Notes: generated from the sequence alone by a model not told the origin. Shown: positions 52,411 through 61,854, counted from the first letter of the stretch. The stretch: 64,000 nt of DNA from Candidatus Poribacteria bacterium (GCA_028818705.1 JAPPNJ010000155.1:1-64000), one strand, 5' to 3'. Numbers and translations are program-made.

Positions 52411-52450
52411 TTGTCGGTTATCGGTTATCAGTTATCGGGCGTCAGTAACC
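52410..52450. repeat. Heptamer repeats
   Basis: TTGTCGG TTATCGG TTATCAG TTATCGG GCGTCAG units directly after the J-domain stop codon. Family as at 34589. Confidence 0.6.
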
Positions 52451-52469
52451 ACTCAAAAGGAAAATAGGA

Positions 52470-53357
52470 ATGCGAAAAGAGGTACGCTGGGAACGTATGT
52501 TCCCTGATGAATTAGAAATAGCATTTAATGAATGCCCTGCCGTCTATTTCACCTATGGACTCTGCGAACCGCACGGACCGCAAAACACCGTAGGACTGGA
52601 CGCACTTAAGGCACATGCAATCGCTTGTCGTGCAGCACATACCCACGGCGGCATCGTTGCCCCCCCTGACTACTGGCACATCCACGAACACGGTATGTAT
52701 GCGAATTGGGCATATCGGAGTGTCGGTGAAGTGCGGAGCTGGCTCACCGCTATGCCAGCGTGGCAACACTTCAAAAACATCTGTTACCACGTCCGTGCCG
52801 CCGATGCGCTTGGGTTCCACGCAGCCATCTTCCTCACAGGACACTACGGACCGAATTGGCAAGATCTCAAGACCCTCCTATCCCTAATCCAACCTCACTT
52901 CGCTATGCGTCTCTACGGGCTTCCGGATTTCGAGGCGAACACACCAGGGTTCGACCAACAAGGCAACGGCGGGGATCATGCTGGTAGGGTCGAAACTTCA
53001 CTTCTATGGGCATTGGAACCTGACTGCGTTGACATGTCGCGGATGCCTGAAGCCGACGTACAGGGACCCCATTTTGCAATGGGAGCAAATGCTGTCGAGT
53101 CAGACAGACGTATCGGTGAACGTATGGTGAACGATGAAGTCGCATGGCTTGGAAAAAAGATGGAGGCGCTGTTAGCGGATTACACAAAACTGGATATTTC
53201 TGAACGCCAGCCAGTAACCTTTGAGAAAGTCGAACAGATATGGGCAGATACAGTGTCACCCGTCTTGAAAACCTTTGAGACAATGAAAACTCCAAACGAA
53301 TCGCCACCCGAAGATTCACAATGGTTCCGACAGTGCAAGATTCCAGAACTTCCCTAA
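52470..53357 (+). CDS. Creatininase family protein
   Basis: A 295-residue metal-dependent amidohydrolase of the creatininase family. The metal-binding Glu, His and Asp are seen in CEPHGPQNTVGLDALKAH, with HGMYANW and TGHYG further on. Family members open cyclic amides such as creatinine or act in riboflavin and mycofactocin pathways. AAAGGAAAATAGG precedes the ATG. The following genes, PhyH and a sarcosine-oxidase-like enzyme, suggest catabolism of an N-methylated amine, but the substrate is not shown by sequence. Confidence 0.85.
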   Translation: MRKEVRWERMFPDELEIAFNECPAVYFTYGLCEPHGPQNTVGLDALKAHAIACRAAHTHGGIVAPPDYWHIHEHGMYANWAYRSVGEVRSWLTAMPAWQHFKNICYHVRAADALGFHAAIFLTGHYGPNWQDLKTLLSLIQPHFAMRLYGLPDFEANTPGFDQQGNGGDHAGRVETSLLWALEPDCVDMSRMPEADVQGPHFAMGANAVESDRRIGERMVNDEVAWLGKKMEALLADYTKLDISERQPVTFEKVEQIWADTVSPVLKTFETMKTPNESPPEDSQWFRQCKIPELP

Positions 53358-53444
53358 GAGAAGTTTTTAATGTATGGTCACGTGGGCTGCGCTTGATTCC
53401 ATTACGCACAGGTTTCTGGTTAAGAACGAACTTAAACCGAAGTA

Positions 53445-53533
53445 GTAGCCTGCCATAACGGCGCAGGTGGATACACGCAAAGGAACAAGAATGTCCTAAC
53501 CCGCTTGACCGAACCGCAAGGAATAATTAAAAA
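53445..53533 (+). repeat. Common leader element with ribosome binding site, copy 2
   Basis: About 89 bp opening with GTAGCC, a GCAGGTGGATACACG segment, CAAGAATG and ending TTGACCGAACCGCAAGGAAT then AATTAAAAA, immediately before the PhyH 4 ATG. Aligns with 54487-54576 and, over its 3' end, with 29479-29504. Confidence 0.65.
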
Positions 53534-54283
53534 ATGGAAACGAAAAATGGACAACTCGCTGAACTTTACCGGAAAGACGGATTCCTAACCGGTATCCACA
53601 TTTCCGATGAAACCGAGGCAACGCGCCACCGGCACGCCTACGATGCATTAGAAGCAGAAGTCGGCAAAGAAACATGTGAAATCGGTCTCGTGGATTGGCA
53701 TTTTGACTACCAATTTATATGGGAGATCGCAACACATCCGAAAATCGTGGACGTTATTGAGTCACTTATCGGTCCCGATGTTATGTTATTAGCCACCCAT
53801 TTCTTCTGCAAATATGGACCTCGCGATAAGTTCGTTGCATGGCACCAAGACGTAACGTACTGGGGGCTTGAACCGCCCGACGCCGTTACGGCTTGGTATG
53901 CCATAGACGCCAGCGATACGGGTAACGGTTGTATGCAGGTGATCCCGGGAAGCCACCAGCGCGGTATCCAAGAACACGGAACATCTGAACGGGCAGGCAA
54001 TCTGTTAAGCATTAATCAGGAAGTACCAGTCACGGAAGCGGAAGCGGAGAGTGCTGTCGATCTGGTACTGAAAGCGGGAGAGATGTCCATCCACCACGGA
54101 AAGATGATCCACGGCAGTCTACCGAATCACTCTACCCGTCGGCGATGTGGTCTGACAATTCGCTATATTGATCCATCGGTGAGACAGGCAGAAGAGAACT
54201 CACTGAAACGTCCGTGGAAACCGATTCTATTGCGCGGCGAAGACCAGCATCAGAATTTCACCACTGTGCCAAATCCGTTTTAA
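53534..54283 (+). CDS. PhyH family dioxygenase 4
   Basis: A 249-residue Fe(II)/2-oxoglutarate oxygenase with a full triad: H104-Q-D106 (AWHQDVTYWGL) and H193 (MIHGSLPNHS); Arg202-204 (TRRRCGLTIR) fits the cosubstrate. The WHQDxxYWGL form is a widespread PhyH subgroup. It lies between the creatininase-like and sarcosine-oxidase-like genes and could oxidise an N-methyl or similar group in the same pathway. Translation depends on the common leader whose end supplies GCAAGGA. Confidence 0.9.
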   Translation: METKNGQLAELYRKDGFLTGIHISDETEATRHRHAYDALEAEVGKETCEIGLVDWHFDYQFIWEIATHPKIVDVIESLIGPDVMLLATHFFCKYGPRDKFVAWHQDVTYWGLEPPDAVTAWYAIDASDTGNGCMQVIPGSHQRGIQEHGTSERAGNLLSINQEVPVTEAEAESAVDLVLKAGEMSIHHGKMIHGSLPNHSTRRRCGLTIRYIDPSVRQAEENSLKRPWKPILLRGEDQHQNFTTVPNPF

Positions 54284-54330
54284 TAGTTGTCAGTTGTCAG
54301 TTATCGGTTATCAGTTAAGAGGTTTTCGTT

Positions 54331-54448
54331 TATAGTAAAGTCGAAAAATATGTTGACAGTTTTCTGTCGAGTAACACTCTCACCGCGGCTGACAAGGACT
54401 GGATCTTCGCCTTCTCGCAAGGTCCAAGTAATTGTGGGCTTTACTATA
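54331..54448. mobile_element. 118-bp MITE-like element
   Basis: Perfect 10-bp ends TATAGTAAAG and CTTTACTATA enclose sequence that codes for nothing and contains a TTGACAGTTTTCTGTCGA palindrome. Heptamer repeats (TTGTCAG TTGTCAG TTATCGG TTATCAG) abut its left side at 54284-54320. Confidence 0.65.
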
Positions 54449-54486
54449 ATCAGGACTTACATCCTGTCCTGGGTAATTCAGATGAA

Positions 54487-54576
54487 GTAGCCCGTAACGT
54501 AGTGGAGGGCGGATATACGGGAAGGCACGCGAATGCATAAATTCACCTGACCGAACCGCAAGGAATCATTAAAAAT
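54487..54576 (+). repeat. Common leader element with ribosome binding site, copy 3
   Basis: About 90 bp opening with GTAGCC, containing GGGCGGATATACGGGAAGG and GCGAATGCATAAA, and ending CTGACCGAACCGCAAGGAAT then CATTAAAAAT. It directly precedes the sarcosine-oxidase-like frame. Closely related to 53445-53533. Confidence 0.65.
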
Positions 54577-55725
54577 ATCTACGATGCAATTGTTATCGGT
54601 GCCGGTGGGATGGGTAGTGCGACTGCATACCATCTTGCCAAATCTGGCGCAGATGTACTTGTCTTAGAACAATTCCAGCGCGGACATACCTTCGGCAGCT
54701 CGCACGGAGAAACCCGTATCATCCGTTTCTTCTACGATAAGGCTTTCTACACCGAGTTGATGAAAACTGCCTACGCTGAATGGCGTGATCTCGAATCCGC
54801 GTCGGGGAAGTCCCTGTTGTTCATTACAGGGAGTGTGGGTATAGGCGCAAAGGGAAATCCATACGGACGCGCTGCGCGGGAAAGTTTAGACGCTGCAGGT
54901 GTTGAATCGGAGTGGTGGGATACGGCACAGTTAGCAGAACGCTTTTCTCAATTCCGAGTGACAAACGATATGGACATCCTCTGGCAGAAGGACACCGGTT
55001 TCCTCCGTGCCGCTGAGTGTGTCTCTACACACTTGCAATTGGCGGAACAACACGGGGCAACAATCCGAGAGGAGACCCCTGTAACCGACATCAATTGGCA
55101 GGCAGATGTTCCAACTGTCCGAACAGAAAACAGCCAATTTCACGGAAAAAAAGTCGTTGTGACAGCAGGCGCGTGGGCAGGTACCCTTCTGGCAGAGTTG
55201 GACCTTCCGCTCACGGTTACAAAGCAACAGGTGTGCTACTACCAGCCCGCAGACATTGACCGTTTCCAGCCAGATCGGTTTCCAGTCTTTACGGAATCAA
55301 CACCAGAGGGAGAATTTATCTACGGTATTCCTGCTTTTGGTAAACATGGATTAAAAATTGCCCGTCACGGAAGGGGACAGGTCATCTCTCCTGATACACG
55401 TGAACGCATACCCGATGCGGATTACATAGCCCATATAGATGCTTACGTACAAGAACGCATGCCGGAACTCGGAAAAACGACGCACTCCGAAGTCTGTCTC
55501 TATACCGAAACGCCAGATGAAGACTTTATTATTGACGCACATCCACATTGCGCGAATGTATTGATTGCGACAGGTTTTTCAGGGCACGGCTTCAAGTTTT
55601 GTGCGCTCGTCGGACGAATCATGAGCGAACTTGTAAGAGACGGAGAGACTGGTTTTGACATCCACCCATTCCGTATTGACCGAGAACATAAAATCTCAAG
55701 CGGTATCCCACGGCTAAGCGCATGA
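54577..55725 (+). CDS. Monomeric sarcosine oxidase-like FAD enzyme, non-canonical start
   Basis: The protein is a DAO-family flavoenzyme close to monomeric sarcosine oxidase/N-methyltryptophan oxidase: dinucleotide motif GAGGMGSATAYHLAKSG, EQFQRGHTFGSSHGETR, GIPAFGKHGLKIARHG, CLYTETPDEDFIID (Cys placed as the covalent FAD cysteine) and GFSGHGFKF. The first ATG, 54610, would cut away the first beta strand of the FAD fold. The reading frame continues upstream as IYDAIVIGAGG, with ATC at 54577 where an initiation codon is expected from the leader spacing. It may start at ATC or ATT, or an ATG was lost. Its TGA overlaps the next ATG (ATGA). Confidence 0.85.
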   Translation: MYDAIVIGAGGMGSATAYHLAKSGADVLVLEQFQRGHTFGSSHGETRIIRFFYDKAFYTELMKTAYAEWRDLESASGKSLLFITGSVGIGAKGNPYGRAARESLDAAGVESEWWDTAQLAERFSQFRVTNDMDILWQKDTGFLRAAECVSTHLQLAEQHGATIREETPVTDINWQADVPTVRTENSQFHGKKVVVTAGAWAGTLLAELDLPLTVTKQQVCYYQPADIDRFQPDRFPVFTESTPEGEFIYGIPAFGKHGLKIARHGRGQVISPDTRERIPDADYIAHIDAYVQERMPELGKTTHSEVCLYTETPDEDFIIDAHPHCANVLIATGFSGHGFKFCALVGRIMSELVRDGETGFDIHPFRIDREHKISSGIPRLSA

Positions 55726-57191
55726 TAAAACAGAGAAAAATAATTATCGGTGTAATCTCTTGTGGCATCGTCTTAGTGCTAATCGCTCTATTTTTGCTGA
55801 TGCAGCGGCAATCGGATATTACTGTTGAAGCACCAGCACCGCCGCGAGAAGTTACACCAGTACCATTATCCCCCCCGATCCCCTCAACCATCGCCGTAAA
55901 GGCAGATCTGCCGATACAGGATGTCAGACAGTTAGCGGAATCTGCTCTCAGAGACTATCTCCGCGAACCGATTGAGCGAAAAGACGGCGCAATCGAATCC
56001 GCCATTAAACTCAATCCTGGCACTCTCACAATGACGGGTGCAGCAGATGGAACCCTATCGGTAAACATTCCGTTTCAGTTCAGTGGGTGGGCACGCGTCT
56101 CCAAAAAGATTTTCGGACAGGTCATCCAGAAACGCGAAGATATTGAAGGAAAGGCGATTACTTCGCTAACGCTTACTCCAACGCTCAATCCAGATTGGCA
56201 TATCACGGCAAAAACAACCTCTAATATTTCTATTCAGAAAGCAGATATTGAAATTTTGGGGATCACACTTTCAGTTCGCCACATTCTTACTGAATTAGTT
56301 CGAGAGGCAGTCCTTCCCAAATTAGAGAATCTCATTGTCAAATATATCACCAATATAGATGTAAAGACTCGCGTTGCTGGTTTATGGACAAAATTCTACG
56401 AACCCATAGTCCTAAACCAAGAACCACCAATCGTTCTTATCATAGAACCTCTGGAAATCCTCGCGCAAAAGCTATTCAGTGACGGAGAAGACCTCTTCCT
56501 CAACTTCGGCATCAAAACCTATATTCAAGCGAATATTGGAGATGTATCAACCGATGCTGTCCCTTTGGCAGGACCGCGCTCCGATTTGCCGAATATTCAT
56601 TTCGTGGATTCACTCGAATCCGGCTATCATATCATTGCTCCGGTTGAGCTAACCTATACCACCATTGAAGACTTCGCTAAACCTCATGTCGAAAAAGCAC
56701 ACAATTTGAAGGGCATTGAGACCTTCGTTGAAAACCTAATGCTCTACGGTAGTGGAACCCAACTCGTAGCAGGTGTAAGATTTAGCATGCCATCCTTAGA
56801 GGCAAAAGGGCAGCTTTACATGCTCGGAACACCAGTGTATGACGCAACAACAATGCTCCTTTCTGTCACCGAATTCGACTATTCCCTTACAACCCAAAGT
56901 CTGCTCTTAGAAATTGCTGAGAGTGTAGGTGAAGGTATTTTCCCAAATTTGCGAACGACTGTTGAAGAAAAATTGGTCTTCCCATTAGAGGAACAGATCA
57001 CTGCCCTGCGCGAAAAGTTATCAGATGTCATCGCAGATCGCCCAATCGGTTCCTATGTCCGTTTACACGGCACCGTAGATACCATCACACCAGAGGCGCT
57101 CTACCTTACACAGGAAGGCGTTCGTCTCCCAGTCCGTTTACAGGGTAATCTGACATGTGAGATTACTTTCAAGGCTCCGAGCACACCGTGA
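55722..57191 (+). CDS. DUF4403 family protein
   Basis: A 489-residue protein with one N-terminal membrane helix (IIIGVISCGIVLVLIALFLLM), a proline-rich linker and a large soluble beta-rich region matching the DUF4403 pattern (repeated SALRDYL / AIKLNPG-type segments and LRTTVEEKLVFPLEEQI). It is anchored in the membrane facing outside. Function unknown. It is translationally coupled to the sarcosine-oxidase-like gene (ATGA), though the roles look unrelated. Confidence 0.7.
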   Translation: MIKQRKIIIGVISCGIVLVLIALFLLMQRQSDITVEAPAPPREVTPVPLSPPIPSTIAVKADLPIQDVRQLAESALRDYLREPIERKDGAIESAIKLNPGTLTMTGAADGTLSVNIPFQFSGWARVSKKIFGQVIQKREDIEGKAITSLTLTPTLNPDWHITAKTTSNISIQKADIEILGITLSVRHILTELVREAVLPKLENLIVKYITNIDVKTRVAGLWTKFYEPIVLNQEPPIVLIIEPLEILAQKLFSDGEDLFLNFGIKTYIQANIGDVSTDAVPLAGPRSDLPNIHFVDSLESGYHIIAPVELTYTTIEDFAKPHVEKAHNLKGIETFVENLMLYGSGTQLVAGVRFSMPSLEAKGQLYMLGTPVYDATTMLLSVTEFDYSLTTQSLLLEIAESVGEGIFPNLRTTVEEKLVFPLEEQITALREKLSDVIADRPIGSYVRLHGTVDTITPEALYLTQEGVRLPVRLQGNLTCEITFKAPSTP

Positions 57192-57228
57192 CCCTGAGTG
57201 TACAAATCGGCAACCCAAAAAAACAAAG

Positions 57229-59277
57229 CTAAATCCAACTATACACTGCCGACCTTAGCACGAGACTCAACAGGGGCCAGAAACATCCCATCAACGCCTC
57301 ACCCAACACCAAACCTATGAAAAATGGGACTGCCTTCCGATAGGCGTTAATGCCACCGAGTCGCAAGATAATCCACTTTGTTACCATCGCAAGGAACAGC
57401 GGAAACCAGATGACATCCGTTGTTCCCGGCGCAACACCAATAACGTAGCCAGCGGGATGCAATGGACACCACACAAAACGCGATCGGAGAAATATAATTC
57501 CTAAATTAGCCGCAAAGGCTAACCCTAAAACTGAGGTTGCGAGCCAATCTGTCGGTTTTGGGTTTATTAGCCAAGATGAAAGAAAATTGTAGGTGTCCGC
57601 ACCGCCAGCATGGATCTGTTCTGAACCGGCTGCTACCCCTTCCCTATAAATCGCATACGGGTAAAGAATGAGACCCGATAAGATACCGGCGAGACTCGCA
57701 ATGACCAACACACCGAACATTGTTCGATTTCGGATACCCGCGCGCTCTGCAAGTTTGAACGACTCTAATTGGTCAGGCATCGGATGCGTCCGGAAGGAGG
57801 CGTAACTTGCGCCACTGAGCCAGTTCAAAAGCGAAAGCATTGTCAGGTTGCCTGCCCGCAAACGTCGCGTGCCAAGCAGTGAAATTATCAGATATTGGGG
57901 GGTCAGGTAACCGATAGCATGGATTGGTGGACCCAATTCCGCCCGCATCCGGGTTAAACCGACGACAATCAGCAAATAAACAGTGATAAAAATTGCAAAC
58001 GCCCATAGCGTCATCCCACTACGGACACAGAAAACTGCAAGGAGCAGTAGACAAACCCCAAGTGTTATGACAGAACCGCGATGCGAGATTGCTTCAGTTT
58101 GTGCTTCAGCGCGATTCGGGCGAAATACTTGTTTTAGTACGGATGCCAAGTGACGCCGAGCATACCAGCAGGCAATGGCGAGTAACGCCAATAATGCCCC
58201 TGCCCCCTGCTCTCCTAAAAATGGATAGCCCTGTAATGTCGCTATACCTACCGCACTTCCGAATAGAAGCTGCGCTTTTTTCATCAGATAGAAAAATGTA
58301 CACGAAAACGCTAGGTCCAAGGGTAAAATAAAAGAAAAACCTATGAGATAGGGATGCAATCTCAATGGTGTATCGCCCATCGCAATCCACGGTTTCTGCG
58401 TAAAGTAGACATTAAGGTTATATTGCCTGACCGGAATATGTGGTAGCGCCGGAAAGAAGAATTGCAACCCGTTGAGCAGGTTTATTCCCATAGCTATAGC
58501 AAATCCGAGCCAGAGCAACCGATTTAGAAAAATGCGACGATTGGTTGTAATCTCAAGTGGAATCTGGATAATTGGGTACGCCAACTTTTCATTCTCTATC
58601 CATTGCTTGCGGAGAATGGAGGTCAAACACAAGAAAATCATCATCAGCAGAAAAATAACTACCGACCAAGAGAGAATTGGCACAATCCAATGCTGAACAT
58701 ACCCCTCCGTAAAAAAGTTGACTTTGCCTTCATAGAAATCGTTGACTGCCGTCGGGTCTTTCACCACAAGCCATTCGGGTAGATGATGAAAGAGGAGTGC
58801 CTCCCAATCGTTCTCCGGCGTTGCGAAGCGATATACATACGGGATGAGTCCCATTAGGCGTGGAAGGCAATCGTGTCCTGAAAACGCGCTCCCCACAGCA
58901 AGCATACTGTAAACCACAAGCAGATCGCGCGGTTGCAGCGCAACACGCGGAAAGATGCGCCGGACCCCCATGTTCAGCAGCGTCATCGCCAAAATGCCAA
59001 ACATCACATTGACAGACATGGCAACTGTCGTCAGATGCGCGGTGTGCCAGATCATCTCTACGTACGCTATCCAGTAGCTATTCGCGATAATCAGAACCGT
59101 GCCAATTAGTACCGCACGTTTCGCAATCCTCTGCGAGGAGTGTAGGTCGGTATTCTGCATATCTTTAGGAGAAAAACGGTGTATATCTTGGTTAGAAAAC
59201 AGAGTTGCAGAGTGGAGCGGGTATCGTAGCGTGTATCCTGTAAACCCATACTTAAAATATTCAATTTTTTTTGTCAT
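57229..59277 (-). CDS. DUF6785-type polytopic membrane protein
   Basis: A 682-residue membrane protein with about a dozen hydrophobic segments and the ENEKLAYPIIQIPLEIT loop seen in the DUF6785/DUF6784 family, a group common in planctomycetes and poribacteria and distantly reminiscent of OPT transporters. Transport is a reasonable guess; the substrate is unknown. Two starts are possible: ATG 59277, which a promoter immediately upstream would make leaderless, or ATG 59160 (MQNTDLH), which begins just before the first membrane helix. It converges with the DUF4403 gene. Confidence 0.7.
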   Translation of the reverse strand: MTKKIEYFKYGFTGYTLRYPLHSATLFSNQDIHRFSPKDMQNTDLHSSQRIAKRAVLIGTVLIIANSYWIAYVEMIWHTAHLTTVAMSVNVMFGILAMTLLNMGVRRIFPRVALQPRDLLVVYSMLAVGSAFSGHDCLPRLMGLIPYVYRFATPENDWEALLFHHLPEWLVVKDPTAVNDFYEGKVNFFTEGYVQHWIVPILSWSVVIFLLMMIFLCLTSILRKQWIENEKLAYPIIQIPLEITTNRRIFLNRLLWLGFAIAMGINLLNGLQFFFPALPHIPVRQYNLNVYFTQKPWIAMGDTPLRLHPYLIGFSFILPLDLAFSCTFFYLMKKAQLLFGSAVGIATLQGYPFLGEQGAGALLALLAIACWYARRHLASVLKQVFRPNRAEAQTEAISHRGSVITLGVCLLLLAVFCVRSGMTLWAFAIFITVYLLIVVGLTRMRAELGPPIHAIGYLTPQYLIISLLGTRRLRAGNLTMLSLLNWLSGASYASFRTHPMPDQLESFKLAERAGIRNRTMFGVLVIASLAGILSGLILYPYAIYREGVAAGSEQIHAGGADTYNFLSSWLINPKPTDWLATSVLGLAFAANLGIIFLRSRFVWCPLHPAGYVIGVAPGTTDVIWFPLFLAMVTKWIILRLGGINAYRKAVPFFIGLVLGEALMGCFWPLLSLVLRSAVYSWI

Positions 59278-59290
59278 ATTCTATGATAAT

Positions 59291-59319
59291 ATGTTATACT
59301 AAATATAGGTGTTTGTCAA
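59291..59319 (-). promoter_or_regulatory. Promoter of DUF6785-type gene
   Basis: On the minus strand TTGACA (59319-59314), 17 bases, TAACAT (59296-59291), about 14 bases before ATG 59277. Same core as at 4159, 24009 and 33381. Bases 59320-59628 beyond it contain a CTGTAG/CTACAG hairpin (about 59343-59370) and no recognisable gene or origin. Confidence 0.6.
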
Positions 59320-59628
59320 GATTTTTATTGGGTAGGTGAAATCTGTAGACGAGAAACTACAGCGTTTCGCCGTTGGTATTGCCACTATACTGCTCAACAG
59401 AAGTTTTGACATAGAGACTACTTTTGTGTTCTAAGGGAAACCGCTTCCATAGTATAAGCAAAAAGCGCAATTTCTCCTTAGCATAGTACTACCCCGACGA
59501 GATTTTCATAGCTTTGTAACTTTTTTCACAATTTTTGCAACGACGGAGCCAGCGTAATGGTGAAGATCGGCACATAATTTTCGCCGGTCGTATGCGTAAT
59601 TCTTTTTTTTATTTAAGGAGCACTTGGA

Positions 59629-60741
59629 ATGGAACTAACTTTTGAAAGAGATGATCTCCTGTACGCGTTACAGGTACTACAAGGGGTTGCGAGTGGACGG
59701 AATACTTTACCTATTCTCTCAAATGTTCTCATCCGCGCGGAAGAGAACAGCATTGAGTGTATGGCAACCGACCTTGAAATCGGCATCAGGATGAAAGTCG
59801 AAGGGACAGTCACGGAGGACGGAGCAATCACCGTTTCTGCGAAAAAATTAGGTGACATCGTCAAAGAGCTGCCCAGCGATAAACCGGTAAACCTGGCGAC
59901 GACAGCTAACGATCGCGTTGAGATTACCTGTGGAGATGGCGTTTACAAGATTATCGGAATGTCTGATGAGGAGTTCCCACAACTGCCTTCTGTTGAAGGT
60001 AATGCTGTCAGTATCGGCGGGGAAACGTTGCGCGATATTCTCCAGAAGACCGAATTCGCAGCCTCCACAGAGGAGGTCCGATACTTCCTGAACGGACTCT
60101 ATTTCAACTTCCTTACGGATAAAACAGAAGTTGTGGCGACTGACGGTAAACGCCTTGCGCTCGCACACTGCGAACCGCTTAACTCTCCAGGAGAAGCTAA
60201 CGGATTCATCGTCCCACTCAAAGCCGTCCGAGAAATTGATCGGACCTTCGCAGAATCTGGTGAAGTAGATATCTCCGTTTTTGAGAATCAAATCCTCTTT
60301 ACTGACGGAAATGCCACCTTGACGACGCGATTGGTGGATGGAGATTATCCGAACTACCAAAAAATTATCCCTGAGAGCAGCGAGGGCAAAACGGTTGTCT
60401 CAAAGGAACAGATCCTACGGGCAACCCGACGGGTTGCTATCCTCTCAAATCCTAAGAACTATTCAATCTGTTTAGAGATTGACACAGAACAGGTTCAGGT
60501 CTCCGCAAAAACGCCAGAATTAGGTGAAGCGTACGAAACGCTGCCCGTTGAGTCTGGTACTGGAACCGTCCGAATCGGTTTTGATGCACGCTTGCTGGAA
60601 GAAGCGTTAGCGCATATTGAAACCGAGTCGTTGGCAATAGAATTTTCAGGTGAGTTGAATCCTGTCCTCATAAAACCCGTTGGCACGGATGACTACATCT
60701 CCCTTATCATGCCGATGCGCTTGGAACCAGCCTCAGTATAA
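59629..60741 (+). CDS. dnaN: DNA polymerase III sliding clamp subunit beta
   Basis: DnaN forms the ring-shaped processivity clamp. The 370-residue protein has three clamp domains: ALQVLQGVASGRNTLPILSNVLI opening, IIGMSDEEFPQLPSVEG and FLNGLYFNF in domain 2, VATDGKRLALAHC, and LVDGDYPNYQKIIPES. The C-terminal YISLIMPMRL ending forms part of the partner-binding pocket. AAGGAG precedes the ATG. dnaA and recF are not adjacent, so this is not the usual dnaA-dnaN origin locus within the window. Confidence 0.96.
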   Translation: MELTFERDDLLYALQVLQGVASGRNTLPILSNVLIRAEENSIECMATDLEIGIRMKVEGTVTEDGAITVSAKKLGDIVKELPSDKPVNLATTANDRVEITCGDGVYKIIGMSDEEFPQLPSVEGNAVSIGGETLRDILQKTEFAASTEEVRYFLNGLYFNFLTDKTEVVATDGKRLALAHCEPLNSPGEANGFIVPLKAVREIDRTFAESGEVDISVFENQILFTDGNATLTTRLVDGDYPNYQKIIPESSEGKTVVSKEQILRATRRVAILSNPKNYSICLEIDTEQVQVSAKTPELGEAYETLPVESGTGTVRIGFDARLLEEALAHIETESLAIEFSGELNPVLIKPVGTDDYISLIMPMRLEPASV

Positions 60742-60824
60742 GCGGAAATTCGGTAGGATTCGAGTTATCGGTAGGGAACAAAGAAGGGTTCAGCTTGCCA
60801 TTGATAGATTCCTGACATGCCGTT

Positions 60825-60845
60825 GGTGCGGTTGTAAACCGCACC
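60825..60845. repeat. Palindromic repeat GGTGCGGTT/AACCGCACC
   Basis: GGTGCGGTT, loop GTA, AACCGCACC: perfect 9-bp arms. Compact reference copy for the expanded element at 7998-8084. Confidence 0.8.
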
Positions 60846-60913
60846 AGCAGCTTTATATAATTACGCCAATCGCAATCGGGGTTATAAACCTCACCTACAA
60901 CTCAGGCTGGACG

Positions 60914-61831
60914 TTAACTAATTTCTGCACCAGACATCTGTTCTAACGCCAACATCAGGGCTTGCGTGCCTAATCTGCCATGTCCCTGTGCCTGTACCGC
61001 TGTGTAGAGTTGATGCACCAACGCCAAGCCTGGCAGGCTCAGATTCATCTTGCGTGCTTCGTCCAACGCGATGCTCATGTCTTTGATAAAATGCTCCACG
61101 AAGAAACCGGGATCGAAGTTCCGCTGTAGCAGTCGTGGTGCGAGATTATCCAAGGACCAGCAAGCCGCTGCCCCACCGCTAATTGACGACAGCATCGTTT
61201 CCAAATCTAAACCGGCTTTGTAGCCGTAAATCAACCCTTCGCAGACCCCGATCATCGTCCCTGAAATCGTAATCTGGTTACACATCTTAGTATGCTGGCC
61301 GGCACCTGCCGCACCTTGGTGGACAATGTTCCCGCCCATCGCTGAGAAGAGTGGCATCACGGCTTGCACAGCGGCTTCATCGCCACCGACCATAATCGAG
61401 AGGCGTGCTTCTCGCGCACCCACATCACCGCCCGAAACCGGTGCATCTACTGATGAAACATCTTGTGCCTGTGCCGCCGTATAAATCTCTTGCGCAAGGG
61501 AGGGTTCCGTTGTTGTCATATCAACGATGATGCTCCCCGATTTGGAGCCTTTCAAAATCCCGTTATCACCGAGATAAACCTCGCGAACATCGGGTGGAAA
61601 TCCAACAATTGTGAAAACGACATCGGAAGCCGCTGCGACATCTTTCGGTGAATCTGCCCACGCTGCACCCGCTTCCAGAAGCGGATCCGCTTTCGATTTC
61701 GTCCGGTTATAAACCGTCATCCCATATCCCAAATCCATCAGATGCTGACACATCCAACGTCCCATTACGCCGGTGCCAATCCAGCCCAGTTTTGTTGTCG
61801 CAGGGTCAACGTTCTCAAATGTGGTTGCCAT
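60914..61831 (-). CDS. 3-hydroxyisobutyrate dehydrogenase-like oxidoreductase
   Basis: A 305-residue beta-hydroxyacid dehydrogenase: [34 protein letters not shown], substrate-loop [11 protein letters not shown], and catalytic Lys in GQHTKMCNQ. It oxidises or reduces a 3-hydroxyacid such as 3-hydroxyisobutyrate, tartronate semialdehyde or a relative. ATG 61831, with GAAAGGAAAA, is preferred; an upstream ATG at 61858 overlaps the stop of the previous gene (ATGA) and could also be used. It is third in the nadC operon. Confidence 0.9.
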   Translation of the reverse strand: MATTFENVDPATTKLGWIGTGVMGRWMCQHLMDLGYGMTVYNRTKSKADPLLEAGAAWADSPKDVAAASDVVFTIVGFPPDVREVYLGDNGILKGSKSGSIIVDMTTTEPSLAQEIYTAAQAQDVSSVDAPVSGGDVGAREARLSIMVGGDEAAVQAVMPLFSAMGGNIVHQGAAGAGQHTKMCNQITISGTMIGVCEGLIYGYKAGLDLETMLSSISGGAAACWSLDNLAPRLLQRNFDPGFFVEHFIKDMSIALDEARKMNLSLPGLALVHQLYTAVQAQGHGRLGTQALMLALEQMSGAEIS

Positions 61832-61854
61832 AATTTTCCTTTCGGACGTAAGTC

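Noticed and set aside
59320..59628. Possible replication origin upstream of dnaN
   Set aside because: No cluster of DnaA boxes and no dnaA gene were recognised; the region is only moderately AT-rich.
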